NCBI RefSeq assembly: GCF_039534915.1
Contig: NZ_BAAAWE010000001.1
Span: 1,364,001-1,428,000, forward strand
DNA: 64,000 nucleotides
DNA from: Streptomyces roseofulvus
GTDB lineage: Bacteria > Actinomycetota > Actinomycetes > Streptomycetales > Streptomycetaceae
Direction of reading: 5' to 3'
The notes beneath the pieces are model-generated. The model saw only the letters and a program-made list of their open reading frames with translations, was not told the origin of the DNA and ran no database searches. Every line of letters begins with the position of its first letter. The first letter of the stretch is position 1. Below, piece by piece: positions 55,145-63,471 of this stretch. The position numbers and the translations under genes are program-made.

Positions 55145-55771
55145 TCAGGCGTCGCCGTACGCCTCGCCGCCGAGTTCCACGGTCGCGGTGCCGGCGGTCA
55201 CGTCGGCGAGCCACGCCTCGAAGGCGGGCACGTCGGCGTCGGGGAGGCCGATCTCGATGGTGACGGCCTCGGCGTAGCGCACGTCGCGCACGGCGCGGCC
55301 GGTCGACCGGAGGTCGTTCTCCAGCTTTCCGGCCCGCTGGTGGTCGACGGTGACGGTGGCGAGGCGGTAGCGCTGCCGGGTGATGGTGCCGAGCGTGTCG
55401 AGCGCTTCGCCGACGACACCGCCGTACGCGCGGATCAGACCGCCCGCGCCGAGTTTCACGCCTCCGTAGTAGCGGGTGACGACGGCGGCGACGTACCGCA
55501 TCTCGCGGCGGAGCAGCATCTGGAGCATGGGCACTCCGGCCGTGCCGCCGGGCTCGCCGTCGTCGCTCGCCTTCTGGACGGAGGCGTCGGCGCCGAGGAC
55601 GTAGGCGAAGCAGTTGTGGGTGGCCGTCGGGTGCTCCCGGCGGATGCGCGCCACGAACTCCTGCGCCTCCCGCTCGTCGGCGACCGGTGCGAGTGCGCAG
55701 AGGAAGCGCGAGCGGTTGATCTCGGTCTCGTGGACGCCCTCGCGGGCCAGCGTGCGGTACTGCTCCTGCAT
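55145..55771 (-). CDS. YigZ/IMPACT family protein
   Basis: 208 residues. The UPF0029/Impact N-terminal domain carries EINRSRFLCALAPVADEREA, NCFAYVLG, SDDGEPGGTAGVPMLQMLL and VVTRYYGGVKLGAGGLIRAY, all family hallmarks. A small C-terminal domain (DUF1949-like) follows. The eukaryotic relative restrains GCN2; the bacterial role is uncertain. Confidence 0.93.
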   Translation of the reverse strand: MQEQYRTLAREGVHETEINRSRFLCALAPVADEREAQEFVARIRREHPTATHNCFAYVLGADASVQKASDDGEPGGTAGVPMLQMLLRREMRYVAAVVTRYYGGVKLGAGGLIRAYGGVVGEALDTLGTITRQRYRLATVTVDHQRAGKLENDLRSTGRAVRDVRYAEAVTIEIGLPDADVPAFEAWLADVTAGTATVELGGEAYGDA

Positions 55772-56156
55772 TCCGCCAGCCTACGCGCCGTACGTGTCCC
55801 GTTCGGCGCCGCCCGGGGCGGACGGCTCCACGACGGTGGGGGTGGCTCCGGGGGCGCCGGGCAGGCCGACGCAGGGAGGGGCCCGCGGGGCAAGTGCCCG
55901 ACCGAGGCGTGCCTCGCCGGATGCGATGGAGCGGCCGGTGAGCTCGGCTTCGGCTCCGGCACCCTGGACACGCCGGAGGCGGAGGCGCTGACGGGTTTCG
56001 GACGCGGCGCGCGAGGAACGCCGTTCCTGCGGATACGTGGTGCCGGACGACCGACGCCTGATGGGCGCGCCGCGTCCCCCGGCACGGGAAGGATCCGGCG
56101 GCGCGGCGGGTTCATACCGGAGGAAGCCCCGTACGGACAGAAGGCAGGCACCAGGG
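55772..56156. other. Intergenic region without a supported gene
   Basis: 385 bp between YigZ and the CoA-binding gene, which diverge. The open frames here are composition artefacts. It must hold both promoters; an ACCGGAGGAAG purine run at 56117 does not precede a plausible start. I see nothing else. Confidence 0.5.
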
Positions 56157-56597
56157 ATGAGCGTCGACACCACGACCACCGAGGCGACGGAGCGTTCCGA
56201 GGAGGCGACCGTCCGCCGGATCCTGACCGGCACGGGTGACACCTGGGCGATCGTGGGTCTCTCGTCCAACCGGGCACGTGCCGCCTACGGCGTGGCCGCC
56301 GTCCTCCAGCGCTTCGGCAAGCGGATCGTGCCGGTCCACCCGAAGGCGGAGACGGTCCACGGTGAGCCGGGCTACGCCTCGCTCGCCGACATCCCCTTCC
56401 CGGTGGACGTCGTCGACGTCTTCGTCAACAGCGACCTCGCCGGCGCGGTCGCCGACGAGGCGCGGGAGATCGGCGCCAAGGCGGTCTGGTTCCAGCTCGG
56501 CGTCGTCGACGAGGCGGCGTACGCCCGCACGACGGATGCCGGACTGGACATGGTGATGGATCGCTGCCCCGCGATCGAGATCCCGCGCTTGGGCTGA
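56157..56597 (+). CDS. CoA-binding domain protein (YccU-like)
   Basis: 146 residues from the ATG at 56157. A single Rossmann CoA-binding domain with AIVGLSSNRARAAYGVA, RIVPVHPKAETVHGEPGY, AKAVWFQLGVVDEAAY and the ending VMDRCPAIEIPRLG, all typical. It lacks the ligase domains of succinyl-CoA synthetase. Role uncertain; relatives bind CoA or cofactors in stress responses. Confidence 0.93.
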   Translation: MSVDTTTTEATERSEEATVRRILTGTGDTWAIVGLSSNRARAAYGVAAVLQRFGKRIVPVHPKAETVHGEPGYASLADIPFPVDVVDVFVNSDLAGAVADEAREIGAKAVWFQLGVVDEAAYARTTDAGLDMVMDRCPAIEIPRLG

Positions 56598-56665
56598 TGC
56601 CCGACCGGCCGCCCGGCCCCTGACTCCGCGCCCCGCCGGCCGTCGGACGTCAGCCGCGCGCTTCG

Positions 56666-56737
56666 GCTCGGCCCGCCACCCGCCCTGCTCGGCCCGCCGG
56701 CCGCCCTGCTCGACCTGGCTCGGCCCGCCGGCCGCCC
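56666..56737. repeat. 21-bp tandem repeats
   Basis: Copies at 56666-56686 and 56687-56707 differ at two positions. A 10-base partial copy (56708-56717) and a third near-copy (56718-56737) follow. They lie just past the stop of the YbaK gene. Confidence 0.8.
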
Positions 56738-56753
56738 GCTGCCCGGCGTGTCG

Positions 56754-57326
56754 TCAGGCCGGCGGCAGGCCCAGGCCCTCCAGGACGACGGCGTTGGGGA
56801 GTTGGGCGAATGCCTTGCCGGGGGCGATGATCTTGCCGCGGCGGCGGCCGCTGCCGACGAGGACCCACGGGGTGTCGACGACCGCCGCGTCGACCAGCAG
56901 CGGCCAGTCGGCGGGGAGGCCGATGGGGGTGATGCCGCCGTGCTCCATGCCGCTGTCGCCGGTCGCGGTGTCCATCGGGGCGAAGCTCACCTTGCGGGCG
57001 CCGAGGTGTCGGCGTACGACGCCGTTGACGTCGACGCGGGTCGCGGACTTCACCACGCACGCGGCGAGGGTCGTCGTCTCGCCCCGCTTGCCGGCGACGA
57101 CCACGCAGTTGGCGGACTCGTCGAGGAGCGCGGGCCCGTAGTGCTCGACGAAGACGGCGGTGTCGGCGATGGCCGGGTCGGTGTCGACGTAGAGGATCTG
57201 GTCGGCCGGTACCGGGCCGGTCCAGGCGCGGACGGCCGCGGCGACGGGCGGGGTGAGCAGGTCGAGGCAGTCGGGGGCGGACAGGGCGTCGGCGAAGTCT
57301 CCGATGGGTGCGCGCATGCGCGTCAC
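56754..57326 (-). CDS. YbaK/EbsC-type aminoacyl-tRNA deacylase
   Basis: 190 residues from a GTG at 57326, favoured over an ATG at 57317 by an AGAGG site five bases upstream. The YbaK fold has CVVVAGKRGETTTLAACVVK with the catalytic Lys region, DVNGVVRRHLGARKVSFAP, and GGITPIGLPADWPLLVD, a strong family signature. It hydrolyses mischarged tRNA (often Ala- or Cys-tRNA-Pro). Confidence 0.9.
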   Translation of the reverse strand: MTRMRAPIGDFADALSAPDCLDLLTPPVAAAVRAWTGPVPADQILYVDTDPAIADTAVFVEHYGPALLDESANCVVVAGKRGETTTLAACVVKSATRVDVNGVVRRHLGARKVSFAPMDTATGDSGMEHGGITPIGLPADWPLLVDAAVVDTPWVLVGSGRRRGKIIAPGKAFAQLPNAVVLEGLGLPPA

Positions 57327-57361
57327 GCTAGCCTCTTCCGTCCGGCGCGCGGCCGGACGTC

Positions 57362-57934
57362 TCAGCGTGCGGGCGGGATGGAGACGGCCATGGTCATCTC
57401 GACCGTCTCCTCGCCGTCGTTGCGGTACGTGTGCGGCGCCGCGGCCTCGAAGACGGCGGAGGTGCCGGCGGGGACGGTGTGCTCGACGCCGTCGACGACC
57501 AGGGTGAGCACGCCGGCGACGACGTGGAGCAGTTCGGTGGTGCCCTGCGGGTGCGGGTCGGAGGCGCTGCCCTCGCCGGGGACGAGGGACCAGGACCAGA
57601 GTTCGAGAGGGCCGCGGGCCTCGGTGCCGACGAGCAGGGTGGTGTGGCTGCCGGCCGGGGTGGACCACATGCGGACGGCCTGCTCCGGCGGCACGAGACG
57701 GACGTGGGGGCCCTGCTCGTAGTCGAGGAGGGTCGTGATGGAGACGCCGAGGGCGTCCGCCAGCTTCACCGTGGTGCCGACGCTCGGATTGGTCCTGGCC
57801 TGCTCGATCTGGATGATCATGCCGCGACTGACCCCGGAGCGGGCGGCGAGCGCGTCCAGGGTGAAGCCCCGTTCGTTGCGCCAGCGCTTCAGGTTGCGGG
57901 CGAGCGACTGGGTCAGCTGGTCGAGGTCCGACAC
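57362..57934 (-). CDS. XRE-cupin transcriptional regulator
   Basis: 190 residues from a GTG at 57934; an ATG at 57967 is possible. The helix-turn-helix (about 8-65) has LARNLKRWRNERGFTLDALA and RSGVSRGMIIQIEQARTNPS. A cupin domain (about 105-185) has PHPQGTTELLHVVAGVLTLV and VPAGTSAVFEAAAPHTYRND. It is divergent from an EamA transporter, its probable target. The YbaK gene begins 35 bp after its stop. Confidence 0.93.
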   Translation of the reverse strand: MSDLDQLTQSLARNLKRWRNERGFTLDALAARSGVSRGMIIQIEQARTNPSVGTTVKLADALGVSITTLLDYEQGPHVRLVPPEQAVRMWSTPAGSHTTLLVGTEARGPLELWSWSLVPGEGSASDPHPQGTTELLHVVAGVLTLVVDGVEHTVPAGTSAVFEAAAPHTYRNDGEETVEMTMAVSIPPAR

Positions 57935-58052
57935 ATTCCGTCCAATATCCTGGATGACATAGTTCAACAGACTGCACTACGGTGAGGTGCACCCGACTGT
58001 GCACTGCACTGTACTGCCCTGTTCCGCCCCGTACCCGCCTGCGAGGACCCCC

Positions 58053-58916
58053 ATGACCGCCGCGTTCGCCCTGGCCACCGCCCTCCTGTGGGGCTTCGCC
58101 GACTTCGGGGGCGGACTGCTCACCAGGCGCATCCCGGCCCTCACCGTGGTCGTGGTCTCCCAGTGCCTGGCGGTCGTGGTCCTCGGCACCGTCGTCGTCG
58201 CCACCACCGCGTGGACCGAGGCCGGTCCCGAGCTGTGGTTCGCGGTCGCCGCCGGCGTCGTCGGACCGGCCGCCATGCTCGCCTTCTACAAGGCGCTCGC
58301 GCTCGGCCCGATGGGCGTCGTCTCTCCGCTCGGCTCGCTCGGCGTGGTCGTCCCGGTGACGGTCGGGCTGCTGCTCGGCGACCGGCCGGGCCTGTTCCAG
58401 GTAGGCGGCATCGCCGCGGCGGTCGTCGGCATCGTCCTCGCGGGCGGCCCCGAGCTGCGCGGCGCGCCGGTCCAGCGGCAGGCCGTGCTGCTCACGCTGT
58501 TCGCCGCGTTCGGGTTCGGCGCCGTGATGGCGCTCATCGCCGAGGCGTCGACCACGCTGACCGGCCTGTTCCTGGCGCTGTTCGTGCAGCGCGTGACCAA
58601 TGTGGCCGTCGGCGGCGGGGCGTTGTACCTCTCCGTGCGGCGCGGGGGCCGCGCGCTGCCCGCCGAGGGGTTCGGGGCGATCCGCGGCGCGCTGCCCGCG
58701 CTGGCGTTCGTGGGCCTCGCCGACGTCGCCGCCAACGGGACGTACGCGCTGGCCGCGCAGCGCGGCCCGGTCCTCGTGGCCGCGGTGCTCGCCAGCCTCT
58801 ACCCGGTCGTGACCGCGCTCGCCGCCTTCGGCGTCCTCCGCGAACGGCTGCGGGCGGTCCAGGCGGCCGGCGCGGGCCTCGCGCTCGTCGGCACGGTCCT
58901 CATCGCGGGCGGCTGA
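58053..58916 (+). CDS. EamA/DMT-family transporter
   Basis: 287 residues from the ATG at 58053, with GCGAGGA at 58041-58047. Ten membrane helices as two EamA repeats: LLWGFADFGGGLLTRRI and YKALALGPMGVVSPLG in the first, GLADVAANGTYALAAQRGPV in the second. It exports a small metabolite. Divergent from the XRE-cupin regulator. Confidence 0.92.
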   Translation: MTAAFALATALLWGFADFGGGLLTRRIPALTVVVVSQCLAVVVLGTVVVATTAWTEAGPELWFAVAAGVVGPAAMLAFYKALALGPMGVVSPLGSLGVVVPVTVGLLLGDRPGLFQVGGIAAAVVGIVLAGGPELRGAPVQRQAVLLTLFAAFGFGAVMALIAEASTTLTGLFLALFVQRVTNVAVGGGALYLSVRRGGRALPAEGFGAIRGALPALAFVGLADVAANGTYALAAQRGPVLVAAVLASLYPVVTALAAFGVLRERLRAVQAAGAGLALVGTVLIAGG

Positions 58917-58928
58917 CGCACGGCGCCG

Positions 58929-59096
58929 CCGCGCGGAGAAGGAGGTCCCGCACCGCGCGGAGACGGGGGTCCTGCACCGCGCGGAGACGGGGGTCCTGCA
59001 CCGCGCGGAGAGGGCAGTCCTCCGCCACCCGAAAGGGGAGGACTCCCGCCGCGCGGAGGCGGGTGACCTGCACCACCCGGAGGCAAAAGGACTCCC
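58929..59096. repeat. 24-bp tandem repeats, seven copies
   Basis: Seven consecutive 24-bp units starting at 58929, 58953, 58977, 59001, 59025, 59049 and 59073. Units 2 and 3 are identical; units 1, 4, 6 are close; 5 and 7 are more diverged and share CCACCCG at their start. A further degraded unit may extend to 59120. The array fills the gap between two convergent genes. Confidence 0.9.
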
Positions 59097-59126
59097 CCCC
59101 CGGGCGGCGGCACTCCTCGGCCGCCG

Positions 59127-59903
59127 TCAGGAGGCCGGCGCCTCCGCCGCTGCCGCGGTCTCCTCCTGCTCGACCTCCCAGGCCGCCAGCGCCGCCAACT
59201 GCTCCGGAGTGACGTCCTCCGGGATCGGCCTCGGGGCGGGGGTGCGCAGCGGTGGCTGCCAGCCCTGCTCGGGATCCCAGCGCCGTACGACCCTGGCCGG
59301 CGCGCCCGCCACCACCGAGTGGTCCGGCACCTTCCCGCGTACCACCGCGCCGGCGGCCACCACGACGTTCCGGCCGATCCGCGCGCCCGGCAGGATCACC
59401 GCGCCCGTGCCGAGCCAGCAGCCGGGGCCGATCGAGACCGGTTCGGAGCGGGGCCACTGGCGGCCGATGGGCTCGTGCGGGTCGTCGTAACTGTGGTTGG
59501 TCGAGGTGATGTAGACGTACGGCCCGCAGTAGGTGTCCGAGCCGATGGTGATCGTGGTGTCGGCGATGACGTGGCTGCCGCGGCCGAGCACGACGCCGTT
59601 TCCGAGGGTGAGGACCGTCTCCGTGCCGAGATCGAGGCCCGGCAGCATGCCGGCGGTCAGCGTGACCTGCTCGGCGATGATGCAGCACTCGCCTATCTCG
59701 ATCCACGGCTCGCCGAAGAGCGTGCCCTGCGGGAAGGCCAGCCGGGTGCCCGCGCCCAGCCGCCGGAACCGCAGCTTCCCGGGGTGCTCCGCGGTCACCG
59801 CACCCGCCTGCTGCGCCCAGCGCCAGCCGCCCTGGAGGGCGTGGGCGACGACCCGGCGCCGCCAGGCGGCGAGGGATGAGAACGTGTTTCCGTTTCTGGG
59901 CAC
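59127..59903 (-). CDS. Left-handed beta-helix acyltransferase
   Basis: 258 residues from a GTG at 59903. Hexapeptide repeats dominate 65-205: LTLGNGVVLGRGSHVIAD, ITIGSDTYCGPYVYI, the catalytic region STNHSYDDP, and IGPGCWLGTGAVILPGARIG. The ending VVAGAPARVVRRW is typical of the maltose/galactoside/LPS O-acetyltransferase type. Substrate unknown. The C-terminus is a charged Ala/Glu tail. Confidence 0.88.
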   Translation of the reverse strand: MPRNGNTFSSLAAWRRRVVAHALQGGWRWAQQAGAVTAEHPGKLRFRRLGAGTRLAFPQGTLFGEPWIEIGECCIIAEQVTLTAGMLPGLDLGTETVLTLGNGVVLGRGSHVIADTTITIGSDTYCGPYVYITSTNHSYDDPHEPIGRQWPRSEPVSIGPGCWLGTGAVILPGARIGRNVVVAAGAVVRGKVPDHSVVAGAPARVVRRWDPEQGWQPPLRTPAPRPIPEDVTPEQLAALAAWEVEQEETAAAAEAPAS

Positions 59904-60052
59904 CCCGACACCGTAGTCGGCGGTGTCGGACCTGATCAGTGCGGTCCCCTGTGATGTCCGTCATGGGGCGCGGCATAGGGTGCGGGCAGGAACCGGAAGG
60001 CGCGACACCCCCACGGCCGCACGGGCCGTATAGACCCACAGGAGTGACCCCC

Positions 60053-60580
60053 ATGGCAGAGGCGTTGATCCAGGCCGTCGGCGGCAGGGAGCCGAGCGTC
60101 GACCCGACCGCGTTCACGGCCCCGACCTCGGTGGTGCTCGGCGAGGTGACGCTCGGCGCCCGGGCCAGCGTCTGGTACCACGCGGTGCTGCGCGCGGACT
60201 GCGGTCCCATCACCGTGGGCGAGGACTCCAACATCCAGGACAACTGCACCGTGCACGTCGACCCCGGCTTCCCCGTCTCCATCGGCGACCGGGTGACGGT
60301 CGGGCACAACGCGACCGTGCACGGCTGTGTCATCGAGGACGACGTGCTCGTCGGCATGGGCGCGACGGTGCTCAACGGGGCGCGGATCGGCGCCGGCTCG
60401 CTGGTGGCGGCGCAGGCGCTGGTGCCGCAGGGCATGGAGGTCCCGCCCGGCTCGCTCGTCGCCGGCGTCCCCGCGAAGGTGCGGCGCGCGCTGACCGAGG
60501 AGGAGCTGGCGGGCATCCGGCTGAACGCCGAGATGTACCTCCACCTGGCCAAGGGCCACGCGGAGGCGTACGAGGGCTGA
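60053..60580 (+). CDS. Gamma-carbonic-anhydrase-like protein
   Basis: 175 residues from the ATG at 60053. Left-handed beta-helix with metal histidines in NCTVHVDPGFP and VTVGHNATVHGCVIED, and SVWYHAVLRADCGPI before them; the last part GMEVPPGSLVAGVPAK is shared with PaaY/YrdA. Carbonic anhydrase activity is not assured in this family. The last codons form the first unit of a 30-bp repeat. Confidence 0.9.
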   Translation: MAEALIQAVGGREPSVDPTAFTAPTSVVLGEVTLGARASVWYHAVLRADCGPITVGEDSNIQDNCTVHVDPGFPVSIGDRVTVGHNATVHGCVIEDDVLVGMGATVLNGARIGAGSLVAAQALVPQGMEVPPGSLVAGVPAKVRRALTEEELAGIRLNAEMYLHLAKGHAEAYEG

Positions 60581-60655
60581 CCGCGGCCCCTGTACGCGTA
60601 CGAGGGCTGAGCGCGCCCCCGTACGCGAAGGAGGGGTGACCACGCCCCCCGTACA
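60567..60655. repeat. 30-bp repeats built from the gene's 3' end, each with a TGA
   Basis: Units start at 60567, 60597 and 60626 (30, 29 and 30 bp), and a partial fourth follows. Each contains GAGGGxTGA or GAGGGGTGA, so the gene's own stop codon is reproduced in each copy. Confidence 0.85.
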
Positions 60656-60662
60656 CGAACGA

Positions 60663-60696
60663 GGGCGGCCCCGGGACGCACGTCCCGGGGCCGCCC
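60663..60696. terminator. Shared hairpin between convergent genes
   Basis: Perfect 16-base arms 60663-60678 and 60681-60696. It lies between the carbonic-anhydrase-like gene and dedA. Confidence 0.85.
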
Positions 60697-60718
60697 TTCC
60701 GTACGACCGGAGCCGACC

Positions 60719-61384
60719 TCAGTCCGCCGCGACCGGTTCCGGCTTCCGCGGTGCGTCCGCGGACTGCTCGGAGGCCGCCGCGGCGGCCTTCTTGGCGCGG
60801 TTCTTGATGATGAGCATCGAGGTGACGCCGATGAGGACGGCGAGCACCAGGCCCAGCCAGGAGAAGCGCTTCAGCCACGCCTCGGCGACGATGCCGACGG
60901 AGTAGATGACGGCGGTGGTGCCGCCCGCCCACAGGATGCCGCCGAAGACGTTGGCGACGAGGAACTTCCAGTACGGCATCTGCAGGACGCCCGCGAGGGG
61001 CCCGGCGAAGATGCGCAGGAGGGCGATGAAGCGGCCGAAGAAGACCGCCCACATGCCCCACTTCTGGAAGGAGCGTTCGGCGAGGGCGATGTTCGCCTCG
61101 CTGAAGTGTTTGGGGAACTTTCCGCCGAGCCAGGCGAGCAGGGGACGGCCGCCCTTGCGGCCGATGGCGTACCCGATGGAGTCGCCGATGATCGCGCCGG
61201 CGGTCGCGCAGCCGCCGAGCACGTACGGGTTGATGTCGCCGTGCTGCGAGGCGAGCAGGGCGGAGCTGACGAGGACGATCTCGCCGGGGAGCGGGATGCC
61301 GAGGCTTTCCAGTCCGATCACCACCCCCACCAGCGCGTAGATGGCGACGGGCGGGATCGTCTCCAGCCACTCCTGGACGTGCAA
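60719..61384 (-). CDS. DedA family membrane protein
   Basis: 221 residues from a TTG at 61384, supported by a GGGAGGA site at 61390-61396. SNARE-associated (VTT) domain with GLESLGIPLPGEIVL, GAIIGDSIGYAIGRKGGR, FGRFIALLRIFAGPLAGV and MPYWKFLVANVFGGILWA. Five or so membrane segments. DedA proteins act as lipid flippases for undecaprenyl phosphate or phospholipid; which applies here is unknown. A basic, Ala-rich tail ends the protein. Confidence 0.92.
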   Translation of the reverse strand: MHVQEWLETIPPVAIYALVGVVIGLESLGIPLPGEIVLVSSALLASQHGDINPYVLGGCATAGAIIGDSIGYAIGRKGGRPLLAWLGGKFPKHFSEANIALAERSFQKWGMWAVFFGRFIALLRIFAGPLAGVLQMPYWKFLVANVFGGILWAGGTTAVIYSVGIVAEAWLKRFSWLGLVLAVLIGVTSMLIIKNRAKKAAAAASEQSADAPRKPEPVAAD

Positions 61385-61745
61385 CGCGGTCCTCCCGTGG
61401 TGCCGGCGCGGCCCCGGTCGCGGGCCGCTGCGGTCGCGTGCCCCGCGTCGGGCACGCCGGGGCAGCCTACCCGCTCGGCCGTGCCGGGCCTCGACCGCGG
61501 GAAGGGCGCGGGCGGCGAGGTGGCGGGTTTCGCAGGGGAACCTCGGTCCAGCGCGCGCGGGGGCGGCGGGGTGGTCGGGGTGGGCGCACCCGGAACGCGG
61601 CCGCCCCCGCGCCCGAAGGGAGGGTGCGGGGGCGAGGGGTCCGGTTCGGAGCGGGCGGGCGCGCGGGGCACGGTTCCGGCGGCACGCGCGCGGGCCCGGT
61701 TTCCCGCTGTTCCCGCGGGCACGCGCGCGTGCCCGCGGGGGTGGG
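61385..61745. other. Intergenic region with two GC-rich hairpins
   Basis: 361 bp between dedA and the hotdog gene, both on the minus strand. It contains a stem at 61602-61610/61626-61634 and the perfect 28-bp palindrome at 61712-61739. No supported gene. Confidence 0.6.
61712..61739 (-). terminator. Perfect 28-bp palindrome after the hotdog gene
   Basis: Bases 61712-61725 and 61726-61739 are exactly complementary with no loop. It sits 6 bases past the stop of the minus-strand gene and is likely its terminator. Confidence 0.7.
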
Positions 61746-62207
61746 TCACTTGGCGGGGTTGTGGGGCCTCAGGGTCCACAGGACGGTCATCTCGCCGGTG
61801 ACGGCGCCGTCCTCGCGGGTGATGTCGATGCGGACCGGGAACTCGGGGCGCAGACCGGCGTCGAGTTCGGCGACGACGTCGGCGACGGGGCGGCCGAGGG
61901 TGGCGGTCGCGGTGACGACGCCCATGGCGAGCTTCTTGTACGCGATCTCGGCGTTGACGGCGAGCGGTACGGCCCGGCCGAGCTGGTCGCCGAAGGCGGC
62001 GAGCACGATGGCGCCGCTGGCGGACTCGGCGAGGGTGAACATGGCGCCGGCGTGCGGGCCGCCCACGTGGTTGTGGTACGCGGGCTGGTCGGGCAGGCGC
62101 ACGACGGCGCGCTCGGCGGTGGTCTCCAGGAACTCCAGGTTGAGGGTTCCGGCCATGGGGACCGTGGCGGCGAGCATGTCGCCGACGGACTTCTGGTCTG
62201 CGCTCAT
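61746..62207 (-). CDS. Hotdog-fold thioesterase-like protein (DUF4442/YiiD_C type)
   Basis: 153 residues from the ATG at 62207. The hotdog core has NHVGGPHAGAMFTLAESASG (the HGG-like catalytic loop region) and ITREDGAVTGEMTVLWTLR at the end. Members act on acyl-CoA or acyl-ACP, but activity here is unproven. No ribosome site, so it may be leaderless. Confidence 0.85.
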   Translation of the reverse strand: MSADQKSVGDMLAATVPMAGTLNLEFLETTAERAVVRLPDQPAYHNHVGGPHAGAMFTLAESASGAIVLAAFGDQLGRAVPLAVNAEIAYKKLAMGVVTATATLGRPVADVVAELDAGLRPEFPVRIDITREDGAVTGEMTVLWTLRPHNPAK

Positions 62208-62326
62208 GGACCGTGATGTTACCCACGAGTAGCCGTCTTGGCCATGCCTCCGCCGCACCGGACGGCCCCGCCGCCGGGGGGACCGGGCATGGCCGCTCCG
62301 TCACCGCCCCTCTATCGTTACGGCCC

Positions 62327-63424
62327 ATGTGGCCAGGACAGCAGCCGCCCGGGGGCGAGCAGAACCCGCAGGACCAGAACCAGAACCCGTACCAGCAGCC
62401 GGGGTACCAGCAGCCGAACCCGTACCAGCAGCCGACCCAGCCCGGGTTCCCGCAGCAGCAGCCCGGGTTCCCGCAGCAGGGCGGCTGGCAGCAGCCGGGC
62501 TACCCCCAGCAGGGACACGCGCAGCCGAACCCGTACCAGCAGCCGACCGTGCCGCAGTACCAGGTGCCCGGCCCCGTCCCGCCGCAGGGCTCCGGCGGCG
62601 GCCGGAACCGCAGCACGCTCATCGCGATCGCGGCCGCCACCGCCGTGGTCGTCGCCGCGGGCGCCACCGCCTTCTTCGTGCTGCAGGACGACGACCAGCA
62701 GAACGTCGCCGACAAGCCGGCGACGACCACCTCGGCCCCGGTCACCGGCACCCCCTCGGCGGGCACGGCCGAGCCGACCGACGGCGCCACCACCGAGATC
62801 GACAACCCGCGCGACGGCACGACGTACGAGCCGACGATCCCGGGCTGGAAGGTCGTCCACAATCCGACGTACGGCACCCTCTTCGACGTGCCGCCGGAGT
62901 GGGAGGTCGCCAAGCCGACCATGCACGTGGGCTTCGAGGACGCCAAGAAGGGCGACGGCAGCCCCCTCGTCGTGATGTCCGGCCCGGCCGACCTCAAGAG
63001 CAAGTGGTGCGCCGTCGACGCCGACCGGAGCGGCAGCCCCGAGTACACGGGCCTCGCCGGGGCCGGCACCAAGGGCAACCAGGGCGCCAAGGACACCGCC
63101 TCCGCCGCGCGGGGCCAGGCCGGCATGTGGGTGTGGGCCGCGTTCGCGCAGCACATGCCCGAGAAGAGCATCAAGGTCACCCCGGCCGTGCCGTTCACCA
63201 CCGCGTCCGGCCTCAAGGGCAGCATGTCCACGGCCACCGCGCCGAACGTGAAGAAGCGCAACAAGTGCGACACCGACGGCAAGTCGGTCGCCTTCACCTT
63301 CCTCAACGCCGAGAACGACTTCTCGACCTTCGTGCTCTACGCGGCCGACGGCGTGAAGGACGAGCTCCCGGACGCGACGATCAAGAAGATCCTCTCCACG
63401 GTCCGGCTCACCGAGAAGTCCTGA
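62327..63424 (+). CDS. Single-pass membrane protein with a Gln/Pro-rich cytoplasmic repeat region
   Basis: 365 residues from the ATG at 62327. Residues 1-85 are a low-complexity region with repeated NPYQQP, GYQQP and GFPQQ units; one membrane helix (about 95-117, LIAIAAATAVVVAAGATAFF) precedes a Thr/Ala linker and a 220-residue exported domain with WCAVDADRSGSPEYTGLAG and FTFLNAENDFSTFVLYAA. The exported domain has no family I can name. TATCGT at 62313-62318 suggests a leaderless transcript. Confidence 0.78.
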   Translation: MWPGQQPPGGEQNPQDQNQNPYQQPGYQQPNPYQQPTQPGFPQQQPGFPQQGGWQQPGYPQQGHAQPNPYQQPTVPQYQVPGPVPPQGSGGGRNRSTLIAIAAATAVVVAAGATAFFVLQDDDQQNVADKPATTTSAPVTGTPSAGTAEPTDGATTEIDNPRDGTTYEPTIPGWKVVHNPTYGTLFDVPPEWEVAKPTMHVGFEDAKKGDGSPLVVMSGPADLKSKWCAVDADRSGSPEYTGLAGAGTKGNQGAKDTASAARGQAGMWVWAAFAQHMPEKSIKVTPAVPFTTASGLKGSMSTATAPNVKKRNKCDTDGKSVAFTFLNAENDFSTFVLYAADGVKDELPDATIKKILSTVRLTEKS

Positions 63425-63471
63425 CCGTTATCGGTTTGGCAGGAGGGGGAGGCGGCGGGGATAGTCCCGGA

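Noticed and set aside
53691..55214. Extension of sbcC upstream to give a 1522-residue protein
   Set aside because: The extra 508 residues are Arg/Pro-rich shadow of sbcD; the real SbcC start MRLHRLEITAFGPFG lies at 53690 with an overlap on sbcD.
58799..59113. Collagen-like minus-strand frame with GPPSPRGA repeats
   Set aside because: It arises from the 24-bp DNA repeats, has no ribosome site and overlaps the EamA gene end.
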